Assembly: GCA_037046615.1 (NCBI GenBank)
Contig: JBAOHD010000008.1
Location: 558,001-622,000, forward strand
Length of the DNA stretch: 64,000 bases
From: Phosphoribacter sp037046615
Lineage (GTDB): Bacteria > Actinomycetota > Actinomycetes > Actinomycetales > Dermatophilaceae
Direction of reading: 5' to 3'
Made by a program: the position numbers and the translations under genes. Positions 37,462 through 46,824 of the stretch are shown here, in pieces. The notes under the pieces were generated by a model, which saw only the letters and a list, made by a program, of their open reading frames with translations, had not been told where the DNA came from and searched no databases. The first letter of the stretch is position 1. Each line of letters starts with the position of its first letter.

Positions 37462-39720
37462 TCAGCCGTCGGTCGGGGCGTTTTCCGCGTCTGACTTTTC
37501 GCCCTCAGCGGTGACCGCCGCGAGCGACAGCTTGCCGCGCGGGTCGATCTCCTTGAGCTCGACCTGGACCTTCTGGCCGACCTTGAGGACGTCGTCGACC
37601 GAGTCGATCCGCTTGCCACCGACGAGCTTGCGCACCTCGGAGATGTGCAGCAGGCCGTCCTTGCCCGGGCAGCAAGCGAGATGAACGCCCCGAAGGTGGT
37701 CGTCTTGACGACGGTGCCCATGAAGCGCTCACCGACCTCCGGCATCTGCGGGTTGGCGATCGCGTTGATCGCCGCGCGGGCAGCCTCGGCCGACGGGCCG
37801 TCGACGGCACCGATGAAGACCGTGCCGTCGTCCTCGATCGAGATGTCGGCGCCGGTGTCGTCCTGGATCTGGTTGATCATCTTGCCCTTCGGGCCGATGA
37901 CCTCGCCGATCTTGTCGACCGGGACCTTGACCGTGATGATCCGCGGAGCGAACTCGCTCATCTCGTCGGGCGCGTCGATCGCCTCGCCCATCACGTCGAG
38001 GATGTGCAACCGAGCCTCACGGGCCTGGGTCAGCGCACCGGCGAGCACCGAGGCGGGGATGCCGTCGAGCTTGGTGTCGAGCTGGATGGCGGTGACGAAC
38101 TCCCGCGTGCCGGCGACCTTGAAGTCCATGTCACCGAAGGCGTCCTCGGCGCCGAGGATGTCGGTCAGCGCGGCATAGCGGACCTCAGTCTCCCCGGCGG
38201 CGTTCTCGACGGTGTCGGAGATCAGGCCCATGGCGATGCCGGCGACCGGCGGCGCGCAGCGGCACACCGGCGTTGAGCAGCGACAGCGTCGAGGCACACA
38301 CCGAACCCATCGAGGTCGAGCCGTTGGAGCCGAGCGCCTCGGACACCTGACGGATCGCGTAGGGGAACTCCTCGCGGGTCGGCAGCACCGGCATCAGCGC
38401 GCGCTCGGCGAGAGCGCCGTGCCCGATCTCGCGACGCTTGGGCGAACCCACGCGGCCGGTCTCGCCGGTGGAGAAGGGCGGGAAGTTGTAGTTGTGCATG
38501 TAGCGCTTGCGCGTCACCGGCGACAACGTGTCGAGCTGCTGCTCCATCTTGAGCATGTTCAGCGTGGTGACACCCATGATCTGGGTCTCGCCACGCTCGA
38601 AGATGGCCGAACCGTGCGTGCGCGGCAGGACGTCGACCTCGGCCGACAGCGCGCGGATGTCGCGCAGGCCGCGGCCGTCGATGCGGACCGAGTCGCGCAG
38701 GATCCGCTGGCGGACCAGCTTCTTCTGCACCGAGCGGTATGCCGCAGAGACCTCCTTCTGGCGACCGAAGAACGGGCCCTCGGTCTCGCCGTCACCGACG
38801 AGTTTGGCGTGCAGCGCCGACTTGATCTCGTTGAGCTTCTCCTCGCGCTCCTGCTTACCCGCGATGGTCAGGGCAGCGGCCGCCTCGTCGGAGATCTCTG
38901 CCTCGACCACGGCATACACGTCGTCCTGGTAGTCCAGGAAGCGCGGGAACTCGATGGTGGCCTTGGCCGCCTTCGACGCGAGCTCGGACTGGGCCTCACA
39001 CAAGGCCCGGATGAACTTCTTGGACGCCTCGAGCCCCTCGGCGACGACCTCTTCGGTCGGTGCCTGCTGGCCCTGGTGCTTGACGAGGTCCCACGTGGCG
39101 TCGGTGGCTTCGGCTTCGACCATCATGATGGCGACGTCGTCACCGACGATGCGGCCGGCCACGACCATGTCGAAGGTCGAGCGCTCGGCGTCGGAGAAGT
39201 TGGGGAAGGCGACCCACTGGCCGTCGATGCGCGACACCCGGACGCCACCGAGGGGGCCGGAGAACGGCAGACCGGAGATCTGGGTCGAGGCGCTCGCGGC
39301 GTTGATCGCGAGGACGTCGTACTGGTGGTCAGGGTTGAGCGAGTAGACCGTGATGACGATCTGGACCTCGTTGCGCAGGCCCTTGACGAACGACGGGCGC
39401 AGCGGCCGGTCGATGAGTCGGCAGGTCAGGATCGCCTCGGTGCTCGGACGGCCTTCGCGACGGAAGAACGAGCCGGGGATCTTGCCGATGGCATACATCC
39501 GCTCTTCGACGTCGACCGTCAGCGGGAAGAAGTCGAACTGGTCCTTGGGGGTGCGCCCCGCGGTCGTCGTCGACATGATCATGGTGTCGTCGTCGAGGTA
39601 AGCCACGACAGCCCCATCGGCCTGCTTGGCCAGGCGTCCGGTCTCGAACCGGACGGTGCGAGTGCCGAACGACCCGTTGTCGATCGTGGCAACCGCGGCA
39701 GTGATTTCTGGACCCTCCAT
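37462..39720 (-). CDS. pnp: Polynucleotide phosphorylase (two frameshifts)
   Basis: PNPase degrades RNA phosphorolytically from the 3' end. The protein has about 750 residues: two RNase PH-like domains (TGRLAKQADGAVVAYLDDDT; IFERGETQIMGVTTL; MGSVCASTLSLLNAGVPL), a KH domain (KIGEVIGPKGKMINQIQDDTG) and an S1 domain (GTVVKTTTFGAFIS). The frame changes near 38,260 (one extra base, so PLRAPVAGIAMGLI is split) and near 37,665 (in LLPGKDGLLHISE). The last frame ends EGEKSDAENAPTDG with the stop at 37464-37462. Both look like sequencing indels. rpsO lies upstream in the common rpsO-pnp order. Confidence 0.93.
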
Positions 39721-39819
39721 GGGCCCTCCATTTCTTGAGTTCTATTCCAACACCCGGTGCATCGTCGTTGTGCACGGGCTTTCCTTCGTGAGCCGGTCCC
39801 CTGAGGGGCTCCGCTCATG

Positions 39820-39863
39820 CGAAGAGGCGGCCCCCGCGAGGATCCGCGGTGACCGCCTGCTTC
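39820..39863 (-). terminator. Hairpin between rpsO and pnp
   Basis: A nested, imperfect inverted repeat (GAAGAGGCGG...CCGCCTGCTTC with an inner CCGCG...CGCGG) starts eight bases after the rpsO stop. It is in the position of the rpsO terminator and RNase III/E processing site known in other bacteria. It would limit read-through into pnp. Confidence 0.6.
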
Positions 39864-39870
39864 GTCGTCT

Positions 39871-40140
39871 TTATCGGCGCAGCCCGAGCCGCTTGATCAG
39901 CGCACGGTAGCGCTCGATGTCGGTGGCCTCGAGGTAGCGCAGCATGCGCTTGCGGCGGCCGACCAGCAGGAGCAAGCCCCGGCGGCTGTGGTGGTCGTGC
40001 TTGTGGGTGCGCGAGTGCTCGGTCAGGTCTTGGATGCGTTTGGTGAGCATCGCGATCTGCACCTCGGGGGAACCGGTGTCGCCCTCTTTGGTGGCGTACT
40101 CGGTCATGATCGACTGCTTGGTGTCTTTGTCCAACGGCAT
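39871..40140 (-). CDS. rpsO: 30S ribosomal protein S15
   Basis: S15 is a primary 16S rRNA binding protein. From the ATG at 40140 the length is exactly 89 residues, the family norm. The sequence shows MTEYATKEGDTGSPEVQIAM, LTEHSRTHKHDHHSRRGL and LLVGRRKRMLRYLEATDIER. A longer in-frame start 18 codons upstream is not needed. A hairpin follows, then pnp. Confidence 0.97.
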   Translation of the reverse strand: MPLDKDTKQSIMTEYATKEGDTGSPEVQIAMLTKRIQDLTEHSRTHKHDHHSRRGLLLLVGRRKRMLRYLEATDIERYRALIKRLGLRR

Positions 40141-40311
40141 GAGGTGGGCCGGCTCCTTCGTGGTGTGTTGCGCGGTGCGCCAGGGCAGGTCCACCTGGGC
40201 TCTCTCGATCCGCGGCCGGTTTCACGGCACGGACCAGATTACCAGTGGTGGCGGGCAGCGGTTGACAGCGCGCCGATCCCTGTCAATCTCGTGGTTTCGG
40301 GACGGTAGGCC

Positions 40312-40337
40312 TATAAATACCGACCGGTAGGTCGGAT
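40312..40337 (+). promoter_or_regulatory. Possible -10 box and TetR-type palindrome before the WS/DGAT gene
   Basis: CCGACC (40320-40325) and GGTCGG (40330-40335) flank GGTA, within the near-symmetric TACCGACCGGTAGGTCGGATA. This resembles operators of actinobacterial TetR-family lipid regulators. A TATAAA at 40312-40317 directly abuts it and may be a -10 element. The start codon is about 85 bases downstream. No regulator gene is adjacent. Confidence 0.5.
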
Positions 40338-40422
40338 ACTGCGCTGAAGAGCTCGCAGAGTCCGAGACCACTCGACTCGCGGTCACCCGGCATACCAGAG
40401 GTCGAAAGAAGGCGGCGCGACA

Positions 40423-41910
40423 ATGCAACACGTCACTGGCTTGGACCAGATGTTCTTGAGCTACGACACGATGACGACCAACGGCAACATCGGCGGCATC
40501 TGCATCTTCGACGACGACGGTCGGGGCGACACACCGGGCGCCCGCCTGGCCTGGTTGCGCGAGCGCGTGGCCGAGCGCCTGCCCACTCTGCCGCCACTGC
40601 GTTGGCGTCTGGCACCGTTCGGGATGGACACCTTCTGGGTCGAGTCGACGGTCGATGTCGACTACCACGTCGTCGAAGCCACCCTGCAGGAGCCCCGCGA
40701 CGAGAAGATGCTGCTGACCTACCTCAAGCGGATCATGGGCGTCCATTTGGACCGGACCCGCCCGATGTGGCGGCTGTATCTCATCGAGGGCCTTCCCAAC
40801 GGTCAGTACGCCTACCTGTTCAAGGTCCACCACGGCCTGGCCGACGGGAGCGCGATGTGGGAGATCCTCGACCACCTCGCCGACGTCCCCGTCACCAACC
40901 CTGAGGTCTCCGCTGTCGAGCCAGAAGGACCGGCCGAGATCGTCGCCGGCGGCATGAAGAACTATCTCGACAAGCCGCTCCAGTTGGCCGCTCTCCAAGC
41001 CAACATCGGCAAGTGGCTGGCCGAACGCATCTCCGAGGAGGAAATCGGCGCGGTCCCGGCCATGCTCGCCCGGCTCATCCCCGGCGAGATGGCGTTGCCC
41101 TTCGTCGCCTTCGCCAACGCGATCCGCAATCAGCGTGTCCCCGAGATCGCCTCTCAGCGGCCCGTGCTCGTGCCCCCGCCGAGTCCCTTCAACGGCACGA
41201 CAACCCGCAATGTCGAGATCGCCCTGGTCGACTTCGCTCTCGAGGACCTCCGTCGCGCGGGCAAGGCAGCGGGCGGCACGATCAACGACGCGGTGCTCGC
41301 GATCACCGCCGGAGCCCTGCGGACATATATGGAGCGGCATGGCATGAACACCGCCCTCCCGCTGCTTGCCTCGGCGCCCGTATCCTGGCGCACGGGGACG
41401 GAGAAGGAGCGCTGGGCCAACCAGATCTGGATGCTCTTCCTTCAGTTGCCGACTCACATCACCGACCCGGTCGAGCGTCTGCATTGGGCCCACAAGTCCG
41501 CGACCCTGGCCAAGGACAACTGGGACCGGATGCCACTGCACATGCTCCGTGAAGCCAGCGCCCTCATGCCCGGGGCGATGATGGCGTCGATGGGGCCGAT
41601 GATGGCGTCGATGCCGGCCGAGATGATGCCTGCGATCTACAACGTCGCCGTCTCCAACGTCAAGGGCCCGCGGGAGCGGCCGACCTTCGGCGGCAACCCG
41701 ATGGCGCGCTACTTCGTCTTCGGGTTCCTGGCCCCCACGACGGGTCTGCTCGTTGGCGGCCAGAGTCTCGGCGACCGGATGATCTTCTCCCTCACCGCGT
41801 GCCGCGACATCGTCACGCACCTTGAGACCCTGCCCAAGCTCTTCCACGACAGCCTCGCGGAGTTGCTCCGGGCGACGAAGTCTGCCCCTGAGGGCGCGGC
41901 CACGCCGTAG
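40423..41910 (+). CDS. WS/DGAT/MGAT family O-acyltransferase
   Basis: These enzymes make wax esters or triacylglycerol from acyl-CoA. The 495-residue protein has the catalytic HHxxxDG motif in FKVHHGLADGSAMWEI (residues about 133-148), the N-terminal LDQMFLSYDT typical of the family, RPMWRLYLIEGL, and the C-terminal-domain motifs GGTINDAVLAITAGALR and ISNVKGP-like VSNVKGPRERPTF. It has its own promoter region and is closed by a hairpin. This fits storage-lipid synthesis, common in actinobacteria. Confidence 0.92.
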   Translation: MQHVTGLDQMFLSYDTMTTNGNIGGICIFDDDGRGDTPGARLAWLRERVAERLPTLPPLRWRLAPFGMDTFWVESTVDVDYHVVEATLQEPRDEKMLLTYLKRIMGVHLDRTRPMWRLYLIEGLPNGQYAYLFKVHHGLADGSAMWEILDHLADVPVTNPEVSAVEPEGPAEIVAGGMKNYLDKPLQLAALQANIGKWLAERISEEEIGAVPAMLARLIPGEMALPFVAFANAIRNQRVPEIASQRPVLVPPPSPFNGTTTRNVEIALVDFALEDLRRAGKAAGGTINDAVLAITAGALRTYMERHGMNTALPLLASAPVSWRTGTEKERWANQIWMLFLQLPTHITDPVERLHWAHKSATLAKDNWDRMPLHMLREASALMPGAMMASMGPMMASMPAEMMPAIYNVAVSNVKGPRERPTFGGNPMARYFVFGFLAPTTGLLVGGQSLGDRMIFSLTACRDIVTHLETLPKLFHDSLAELLRATKSAPEGAATP

Positions 41911-41923
41911 TCGCCTCGCTGAC

Positions 41924-41960
41924 GAGAGGGCTGGCTTCCTTCGGGGAAACCAGCCCTCTC
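41924..41960 (+). terminator. Hairpin after the WS/DGAT gene
   Basis: GAGAGGGCTGG (41924-41934) and CCAGCCCTCTC (41950-41960) form a perfect 11-bp stem with a 15-base loop, 14 bases after the stop. There is no U-tract. Confidence 0.7.
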
Positions 41961-42044
41961 GCGTGCTGTCGCGGGCAATGCTCCACAAACGCTTCCGTTG
42001 CGCACCTGCCTGCCTACACTCAGCGCAAGACGAAGGGAGCGCCC

Positions 42045-42482
42045 GTGGATCGAGCGACGTCCGTCCGCGCCATCGCGACTCGGTATGCCGCGCGTCGCGG
42101 TCCGCTCCTGCCGATCCTGCACGCGGTGCAGGCCGAGCATGGCTCGATCACCGGCTCGGACATCGCCGCCATTGCCGACGTCCTCAACGTTTCGGTCGCC
42201 GACGTCCACGGGGTCGTCACCTTCTACAGCGACTTCCGCACCACCCCTGCCCCCACTCACACCATCGCCGTATGCCGCGCGGAGGCCTGCCAGTCCGTCG
42301 GGGGCCAGGCCCTCTTCGACGAGACGGTGGCCAGCTTCGCCGGTCGCGGCGACGTCGAGGTCCATGAAGTGTTTTGTCTCGGCAACTGCGCCTTAGGTCC
42401 GTCGGGGACGCTCGACGGTCGCCTTTATGGCCGGTTGTCGACCGACCGCGTGGCGGCGCTGACCGAAAGCTGGCAGTCATGA
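42045..42482 (+). CDS. fdsG: NAD-dependent formate dehydrogenase gamma subunit (NuoE-like)
   Basis: A 145-residue NuoE-type protein: a helical N-terminus (LLPILHAVQAEHGSITGSDI), then a thioredoxin-fold [2Fe-2S] domain with cysteines in VCRAEACQSVGG and VFCLGNCALGPS (four Cys). It is the small electron-transfer subunit that works with the NuoF-like subunit. The stop overlaps the next start by ATGA. The identity as FdsG and not NuoE rests on the following two genes; no other nuo genes are present. Confidence 0.9.
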   Translation: MDRATSVRAIATRYAARRGPLLPILHAVQAEHGSITGSDIAAIADVLNVSVADVHGVVTFYSDFRTTPAPTHTIAVCRAEACQSVGGQALFDETVASFAGRGDVEVHEVFCLGNCALGPSGTLDGRLYGRLSTDRVAALTESWQS

Positions 42483-44011
42483 CCCGCGTGTATGTGCCAT
42501 CCGATGCAGCAGCCCTCTCGATGGGGGCCGACGACGTCGCCGAGGCCTTCGCGGCGCTGCCAGACGCCGAAGTCGTCCGCACCGGCAGCCGGGGAATGCT
42601 CTGGGCCGAACCCCTCGTCGAACTCGACTCCCCCGCGGGTCGCGTCGGGTTTGCCGCCGTCTCCGGCACCGACGCGGCAGCCATCATCGCGCTGGGAGCC
42701 AGCCACCCGGCATACCTCGGCATCGTGGCCGACCACCCATGGCTCGGCCGACAGCAACGAGTGACCACCACCCGACTTGGTGTCGTAGACCCTTCCAGCG
42801 CAACCGATTATGAGCGTCATGGGGGCTGGGCTGGACTCCGAACCGCGCTGGCCCTCGAGCCGGGTGAGGTCATCGACGCGGTTATGGAGTCGGGGCTACG
42901 GGGCCGCGGTGGCGCCGGCTTCCCGACCGCGGTGAAGTGGCGCACGGTCGCGGGCGCGCCCGACGCGCTGAAGTTTGTCTGCGCCAACGCCGACGAAGGC
43001 GATTCGGGCACCTTCGCCGACCGCATGCTCATGGAGGGCGACCCGTTCTCGACGATCGAGGGCATGCTCATCGCAGCGTATGCCGTCGGCGCGACAGAGG
43101 GATTCGTCTACATCCGCTCGGAGTACCCGCAGGCGATCCGCGCCATGACCCGTGCCGCGCAGGTGGCCCGCGAAGCCGGATTCCTCGGGCGGGGCATCCT
43201 CGGGTCTGGACTCGACTTCGACCTCGAGATCCGGGTCGGCGCCGGCGCCTATATCTGCGGCGAAGAGACGTCGATGCTCAACAGCATCGAAGGCCGTCGC
43301 GGCGAGGTCCGCTCCAAGCCCCCGATCCCCGCTCTCAGTGGGTTGTTCGGGCTGCCCACCGTGGTCAACAACCTGCTGACGCTCACCACCGTGCCGGGCA
43401 TCCTCGCCGACGGGCCGGCGGCGTATGCCGCGCTCGGCACCGACCGCTCGCGCGGGACCCAAGTCTTCCAACTCGCGGGCAATGTCGCCTGCGGCGGGCT
43501 GATCGAGACCGGTTTCGGTGTGACTCTGCGCGACCTTGTCGAAAACTACGGCGGCGGCACGCGGTCAGGGCGCCCGGTCCGAGCGGTGCAGGTGGGCGGT
43601 CCGCTGGGGGCTTATGTGCCGGCGAGCCAGCTCGATATCCCGCTGGATTACGAGTCGATGGCTGCGGCAGGTTTCATGCTCGGTCACGGCGGCATCGTCG
43701 TCTTCGACGACACCGTGGACATGGCCCGGCAGGCGAGGTTTGCGATGGAGTTTTGCGCCACCGAGTCGTGCGGCAAGTGCACCCCCTGCCGCCTGGGCTC
43801 ACAGCGCGGCGTCGAGACCATCGAGCACGTCATGGCGGGGCGCGACGTCGCCTCGAATCTCGTTCTGCTGCAAGACCTGTGCACGACGATGACGAAGGGC
43901 TCGCTGTGCGCAATGGGCGGTTTGACCCCACTGCCCGTCCGCAGCGCGCTGACGCACTTCCCGGAAGATTTCACTGCCACCGCCGCTGCGGCCCGGAGAG
44001 GCACGCCATGA
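42479..44011 (+). CDS. fdsB: NAD-dependent formate dehydrogenase beta subunit (NuoF-like)
   Basis: A 510-residue protein with an extra N-terminal thioredoxin-like domain of about 110 residues, then the NuoF core: NADH site GLRGRGGAGFPTAVKW (residues about 139-154), FMN site GAGAYICGEETSMLNSIEG (about 251) and the [4Fe-4S] motif ESCGKCTPCRLG (about 429). It passes electrons from formate to NAD+. Overlaps by ATGA at both ends show tight coupling with fdsG and fdsA. The true ATG is at 42479, inside the fdsG stop. Confidence 0.93.
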   Translation: MTRVYVPSDAAALSMGADDVAEAFAALPDAEVVRTGSRGMLWAEPLVELDSPAGRVGFAAVSGTDAAAIIALGASHPAYLGIVADHPWLGRQQRVTTTRLGVVDPSSATDYERHGGWAGLRTALALEPGEVIDAVMESGLRGRGGAGFPTAVKWRTVAGAPDALKFVCANADEGDSGTFADRMLMEGDPFSTIEGMLIAAYAVGATEGFVYIRSEYPQAIRAMTRAAQVAREAGFLGRGILGSGLDFDLEIRVGAGAYICGEETSMLNSIEGRRGEVRSKPPIPALSGLFGLPTVVNNLLTLTTVPGILADGPAAYAALGTDRSRGTQVFQLAGNVACGGLIETGFGVTLRDLVENYGGGTRSGRPVRAVQVGGPLGAYVPASQLDIPLDYESMAAAGFMLGHGGIVVFDDTVDMARQARFAMEFCATESCGKCTPCRLGSQRGVETIEHVMAGRDVASNLVLLQDLCTTMTKGSLCAMGGLTPLPVRSALTHFPEDFTATAAAARRGTP

Positions 44012-46824
44012 CCATCGCGCCCGAACGGGACCTTGGCACCCCCGCGGTCCGCTCCGACCAGGCAGGCACGCACGTCGCGGTGACCGTTGACGGCATACCC
44101 ATCACCGTCCCTGCCGGCACCTCGGTCTTGCGCGCTGCCGCCGAAGCAGGCATCCCGATCCCGCGCGCCTGTGCCACCGAGTCCTTGGCGGCATACGGCT
44201 CCTGCCGGCTGTGTCTGGTCGAGGTCGAGGGCGGGCGCGGTGTCCCGGCATCGTGCACGACCCCGTGCGCTAACGGCATGGTCGTGCGCACCGACACCGA
44301 GGAGGTGCGGGAGGTGCGGCGGGGCGTCATGGAGCTCTACCTGTCCGACCACCCCGGCAACTGCCCCGGGTGCGCCAACGGCACGTGCGAGGTCGCCCGC
44401 CTCGCCGACCAGATCGGGGTCACAGGCAGCCGGTATGCCGGGCCCGTCCAGTCCCAGCGCGACGTGCCGTGCGACGCGTCCAACCCCTACTTCACGTTCG
44501 ACCCAGCGGCGTGCATCGTCTGCTCCCGCTGCGTCCGGGCCTGCGCAGAAGTGCAAGGGACGTTCGCCTTGACGATCGAGGGACGAGGCTTCGACTCTCG
44601 AGTCTCGGCCGGCGGCGCGGATTTCCTTGATTCCGAATGTGTTTCGTGCGGAGCCTGCGTGCAGGCGTGCCCGACGTCCGCGCTTGCCGAGAAGTCGCTC
44701 CTCACGCTGGGACCGGCGACCCGCAGCGTCGACACAACCTGCGCCTACTGTGGTGTCGGCTGCTCGTTCCGCACAGAGGTCCAGGGTGAGGGTGCCCACA
44801 CCCAAGTCGTGCGGATGCTGCCGCTGCGCGCCGGCGGGGCTAACGAAGGGCACTCCTGCGTCAAGGGCCGCTTCGCCGTCGGTTATGCCAGCCACCCCGA
44901 CCGGCAACTCCAGCCGATGGTGCGCGACCGGATCGACGAGCCCTGGCAGGTGGTGTCGTGGGAGACGGCGATCTCAACCGTCGCTGAGCGCTTCCGCGCG
45001 CTCCAGGACGAGCACGGCGCCGGCTCGATCGGCGGCATCTCGTCGTCGAGGTGCACCAACGAAGAGGTCTACGTCGTCCAGAAGATGGTGCGAGCGGCTT
45101 TCGGCAACAACAACATCGACACCTGCGCTCGGGTCTGTCACTCCCCCACCGGGTATGGCCTTGGGCAGACCTTCGGCACGTCCGCCGGCACGCAAGACTT
45201 TGCCTCGGTCGATTCAGCCGACGTCGTCTTGGTCATCGGCGCCAACCCGACCGACGCCCACCCGGTCTTCGGCTCGCGGCTCAAACGCCGGCTGCGCTCG
45301 GGCGCGCGACTCATCGTCGCTGACCCCCGCCGGATCGACCTCGTCCGGTCACCGCACGTCGAGGCGGAGTTTCACCTCCCCGTGCGCCCCGGCACCAACG
45401 TCGCCTTCGTTAACGCGATGGCCCATGTCATCGTCACCGAAGGACTGGCCGACGATTCGTTCCTCGCCCAGCGGTGCGAGGACGTCACGGCATACCTTGA
45501 GTTCATCGCCGGGCCTGAACACTCACCCGAGGCGACCGAGGCCATCACGGGCATCCCGGCGTCCGACCTTCGGGCCGCCGCGCGCCTCTTCGCGGAAGGC
45601 CCCAACTCGGCGATCTACTACGGACTCGGGGTCACCGAACACAGCCAGGGATCGACCATGGTCATGGGGATGGCCAACCTCGCGATGATCACCGGAATGA
45701 TCGGACGGCCAGGAGTCGGGGTCAACCCGCTGCGCGGGCAGAACAACGTCCAAGGATCGTGCGACATGGGGTCGTTCCCGCACGAGCTCCCGGGCTATCG
45801 ACATGTGTCGCGGCCGGAGGTGCGGGCGATCTACGAGCAGCTGTGGGGTGTCACGCTCGATGCTGAGCCTGGTCTGCGCATCCCCAACATGTTCGACTCC
45901 GCACTGGGCGGGTCGTTCCGGGGGCTGTATGTGCAGGGCGAAGACATCGCGCAATCTGATCCCAATACTCGACACGTCGAGGCTGCGCTGCGGGCGATGG
46001 ACTGCGTCGTCGTCCACGACCTCTTCCTCAACGAGACGTCCCGCTTTGCCCACGTTTTCCTCCCCGGCACGTCGTTTCTCGAGAAGGACGGCACCTTCAC
46101 CAATGCCGAGCGCCGGATCAACCGGGTGCGTCCCGCCATGCCGAGCCGGGTCGGCAAGGACGAATGGCAGGTCGTCTGCGAGATTGCGACCGCGATGGGT
46201 TATCCCATGGCGTATGCCGCCCCGGCCGACATCATGGCCGAGGTCGCCGCGACGACGCCGACCTTTGCTGGGGTCTCGTTCGCACGACTTGACGAGATGG
46301 GGTCGATGCAATGGCCCGTCGTTGACGAGGAGTCGACGGGGACACCGATCATGCACGTCGACGGGTTTGTGCGCGGACGCGGCCGGCTCGTCATCACCGA
46401 CTACGTGCCGACGACCGAGCGCACCACCCGTCGGTTCCCGCTCGTCCTCACGACTGGGCGCATCCTCAGCCAATACAACGTCGGCGCCCAGACCCGGCGC
46501 ACCGCCAACTCGGTGTGGCATCCGACGGACGTCCTCGAGATCCATCCTGCTGACGCCGAGCTGCGCGGCATCCGCTCCGGCGACCGGGTCGAGCTTGCCT
46601 CCCGAGTGGGAGCCACCCACCTGCCGGCCCTCGTGTCCGATCGCGTGCCCGCCGGTGTGGTCTACACGACCTTCCACCACCCGGTGACCGGCGCCAATGT
46701 CGTGACGACCGAAAACTCCGACTGGGCAACGCAGTGCCCCGAGTACAAGGTCACTGCCGTTGAGGTGACTGTTGCGTCAGCGTCGCACGCCAGCCCAGGC
46801 ACGCGGCATACTCATCCCTCGTGA
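44008..46824 (+). CDS. fdsA: NAD-dependent formate dehydrogenase alpha subunit (molybdopterin, Fe-S)
   Basis: A 938-residue catalytic subunit. The N-terminal 2Fe-2S domain is YGSCRLCLVEVEGGRG; the His/Cys cluster region is HPGNCPGCANGTCE; the two 4Fe-4S motifs are CIVCSRCVRAC (about 167) and CVSCGACVQACP (about 211). The catalytic domain starts TCAYCGVGCSF (about 244). The metal ligand is cysteine in ARVCHSPTGYGLG (about 375), with no selenocysteine. MGT-binding motifs GANPTDAHPVFG and the C-terminal LTTGRILSQYNVGAQTRR are present. It oxidises formate (or reduces CO2). No fdsD or fdhD is adjacent. The stop overlaps the next gene by GTGA. Confidence 0.95.
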   Translation: MTIAPERDLGTPAVRSDQAGTHVAVTVDGIPITVPAGTSVLRAAAEAGIPIPRACATESLAAYGSCRLCLVEVEGGRGVPASCTTPCANGMVVRTDTEEVREVRRGVMELYLSDHPGNCPGCANGTCEVARLADQIGVTGSRYAGPVQSQRDVPCDASNPYFTFDPAACIVCSRCVRACAEVQGTFALTIEGRGFDSRVSAGGADFLDSECVSCGACVQACPTSALAEKSLLTLGPATRSVDTTCAYCGVGCSFRTEVQGEGAHTQVVRMLPLRAGGANEGHSCVKGRFAVGYASHPDRQLQPMVRDRIDEPWQVVSWETAISTVAERFRALQDEHGAGSIGGISSSRCTNEEVYVVQKMVRAAFGNNNIDTCARVCHSPTGYGLGQTFGTSAGTQDFASVDSADVVLVIGANPTDAHPVFGSRLKRRLRSGARLIVADPRRIDLVRSPHVEAEFHLPVRPGTNVAFVNAMAHVIVTEGLADDSFLAQRCEDVTAYLEFIAGPEHSPEATEAITGIPASDLRAAARLFAEGPNSAIYYGLGVTEHSQGSTMVMGMANLAMITGMIGRPGVGVNPLRGQNNVQGSCDMGSFPHELPGYRHVSRPEVRAIYEQLWGVTLDAEPGLRIPNMFDSALGGSFRGLYVQGEDIAQSDPNTRHVEAALRAMDCVVVHDLFLNETSRFAHVFLPGTSFLEKDGTFTNAERRINRVRPAMPSRVGKDEWQVVCEIATAMGYPMAYAAPADIMAEVAATTPTFAGVSFARLDEMGSMQWPVVDEESTGTPIMHVDGFVRGRGRLVITDYVPTTERTTRRFPLVLTTGRILSQYNVGAQTRRTANSVWHPTDVLEIHPADAELRGIRSGDRVELASRVGATHLPALVSDRVPAGVVYTTFHHPVTGANVVTTENSDWATQCPEYKVTAVEVTVASASHASPGTRHTHPS

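Larger units (their letters stand above)
1..46810. repeat. Dispersed GTATGCC/GGCATAC motif of the core chromosome
   Basis: By eye I count about 58 copies of GTATGCC or GGCATAC in this interval, split almost evenly between the two orientations. Most extend to GTATGCCG. Nearly all lie in coding sequence, often as TAT-GCC (Tyr-Ala) or GCA-TAC (Ala-Tyr), which brings in codons (TAT, GCA) that are otherwise rare here. Examples are at 844, 4867, 9846, 15846, 19205, 25204, 36429, 43079 and 46795. None was found from 46,810 to 64,000. It is not a mobile repeat but a short over-represented word. Confidence 0.8.

Noticed and set aside
37665..38265. Programmed frameshifting in pnp
   Set aside because: The two sites lack a common slippery motif, and the expected protein is restored by removing single bases; errors are simpler.
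42937..44007. Longer N-terminus for the formate dehydrogenase alpha subunit
   Set aside because: It overlaps fdsB entirely and is Arg/Gly-rich; the ATG at 44008 overlaps the fdsB stop and begins the 2Fe-2S domain correctly.
42045..44011. Part of a respiratory complex I (nuo) operon
   Set aside because: Only NuoE- and NuoF-like genes are present and they are coupled to a molybdopterin formate dehydrogenase subunit.
44008..46824. Selenocysteine formate dehydrogenase
   Set aside because: No in-frame TGA at the active site; the metal ligand position is a Cys codon.
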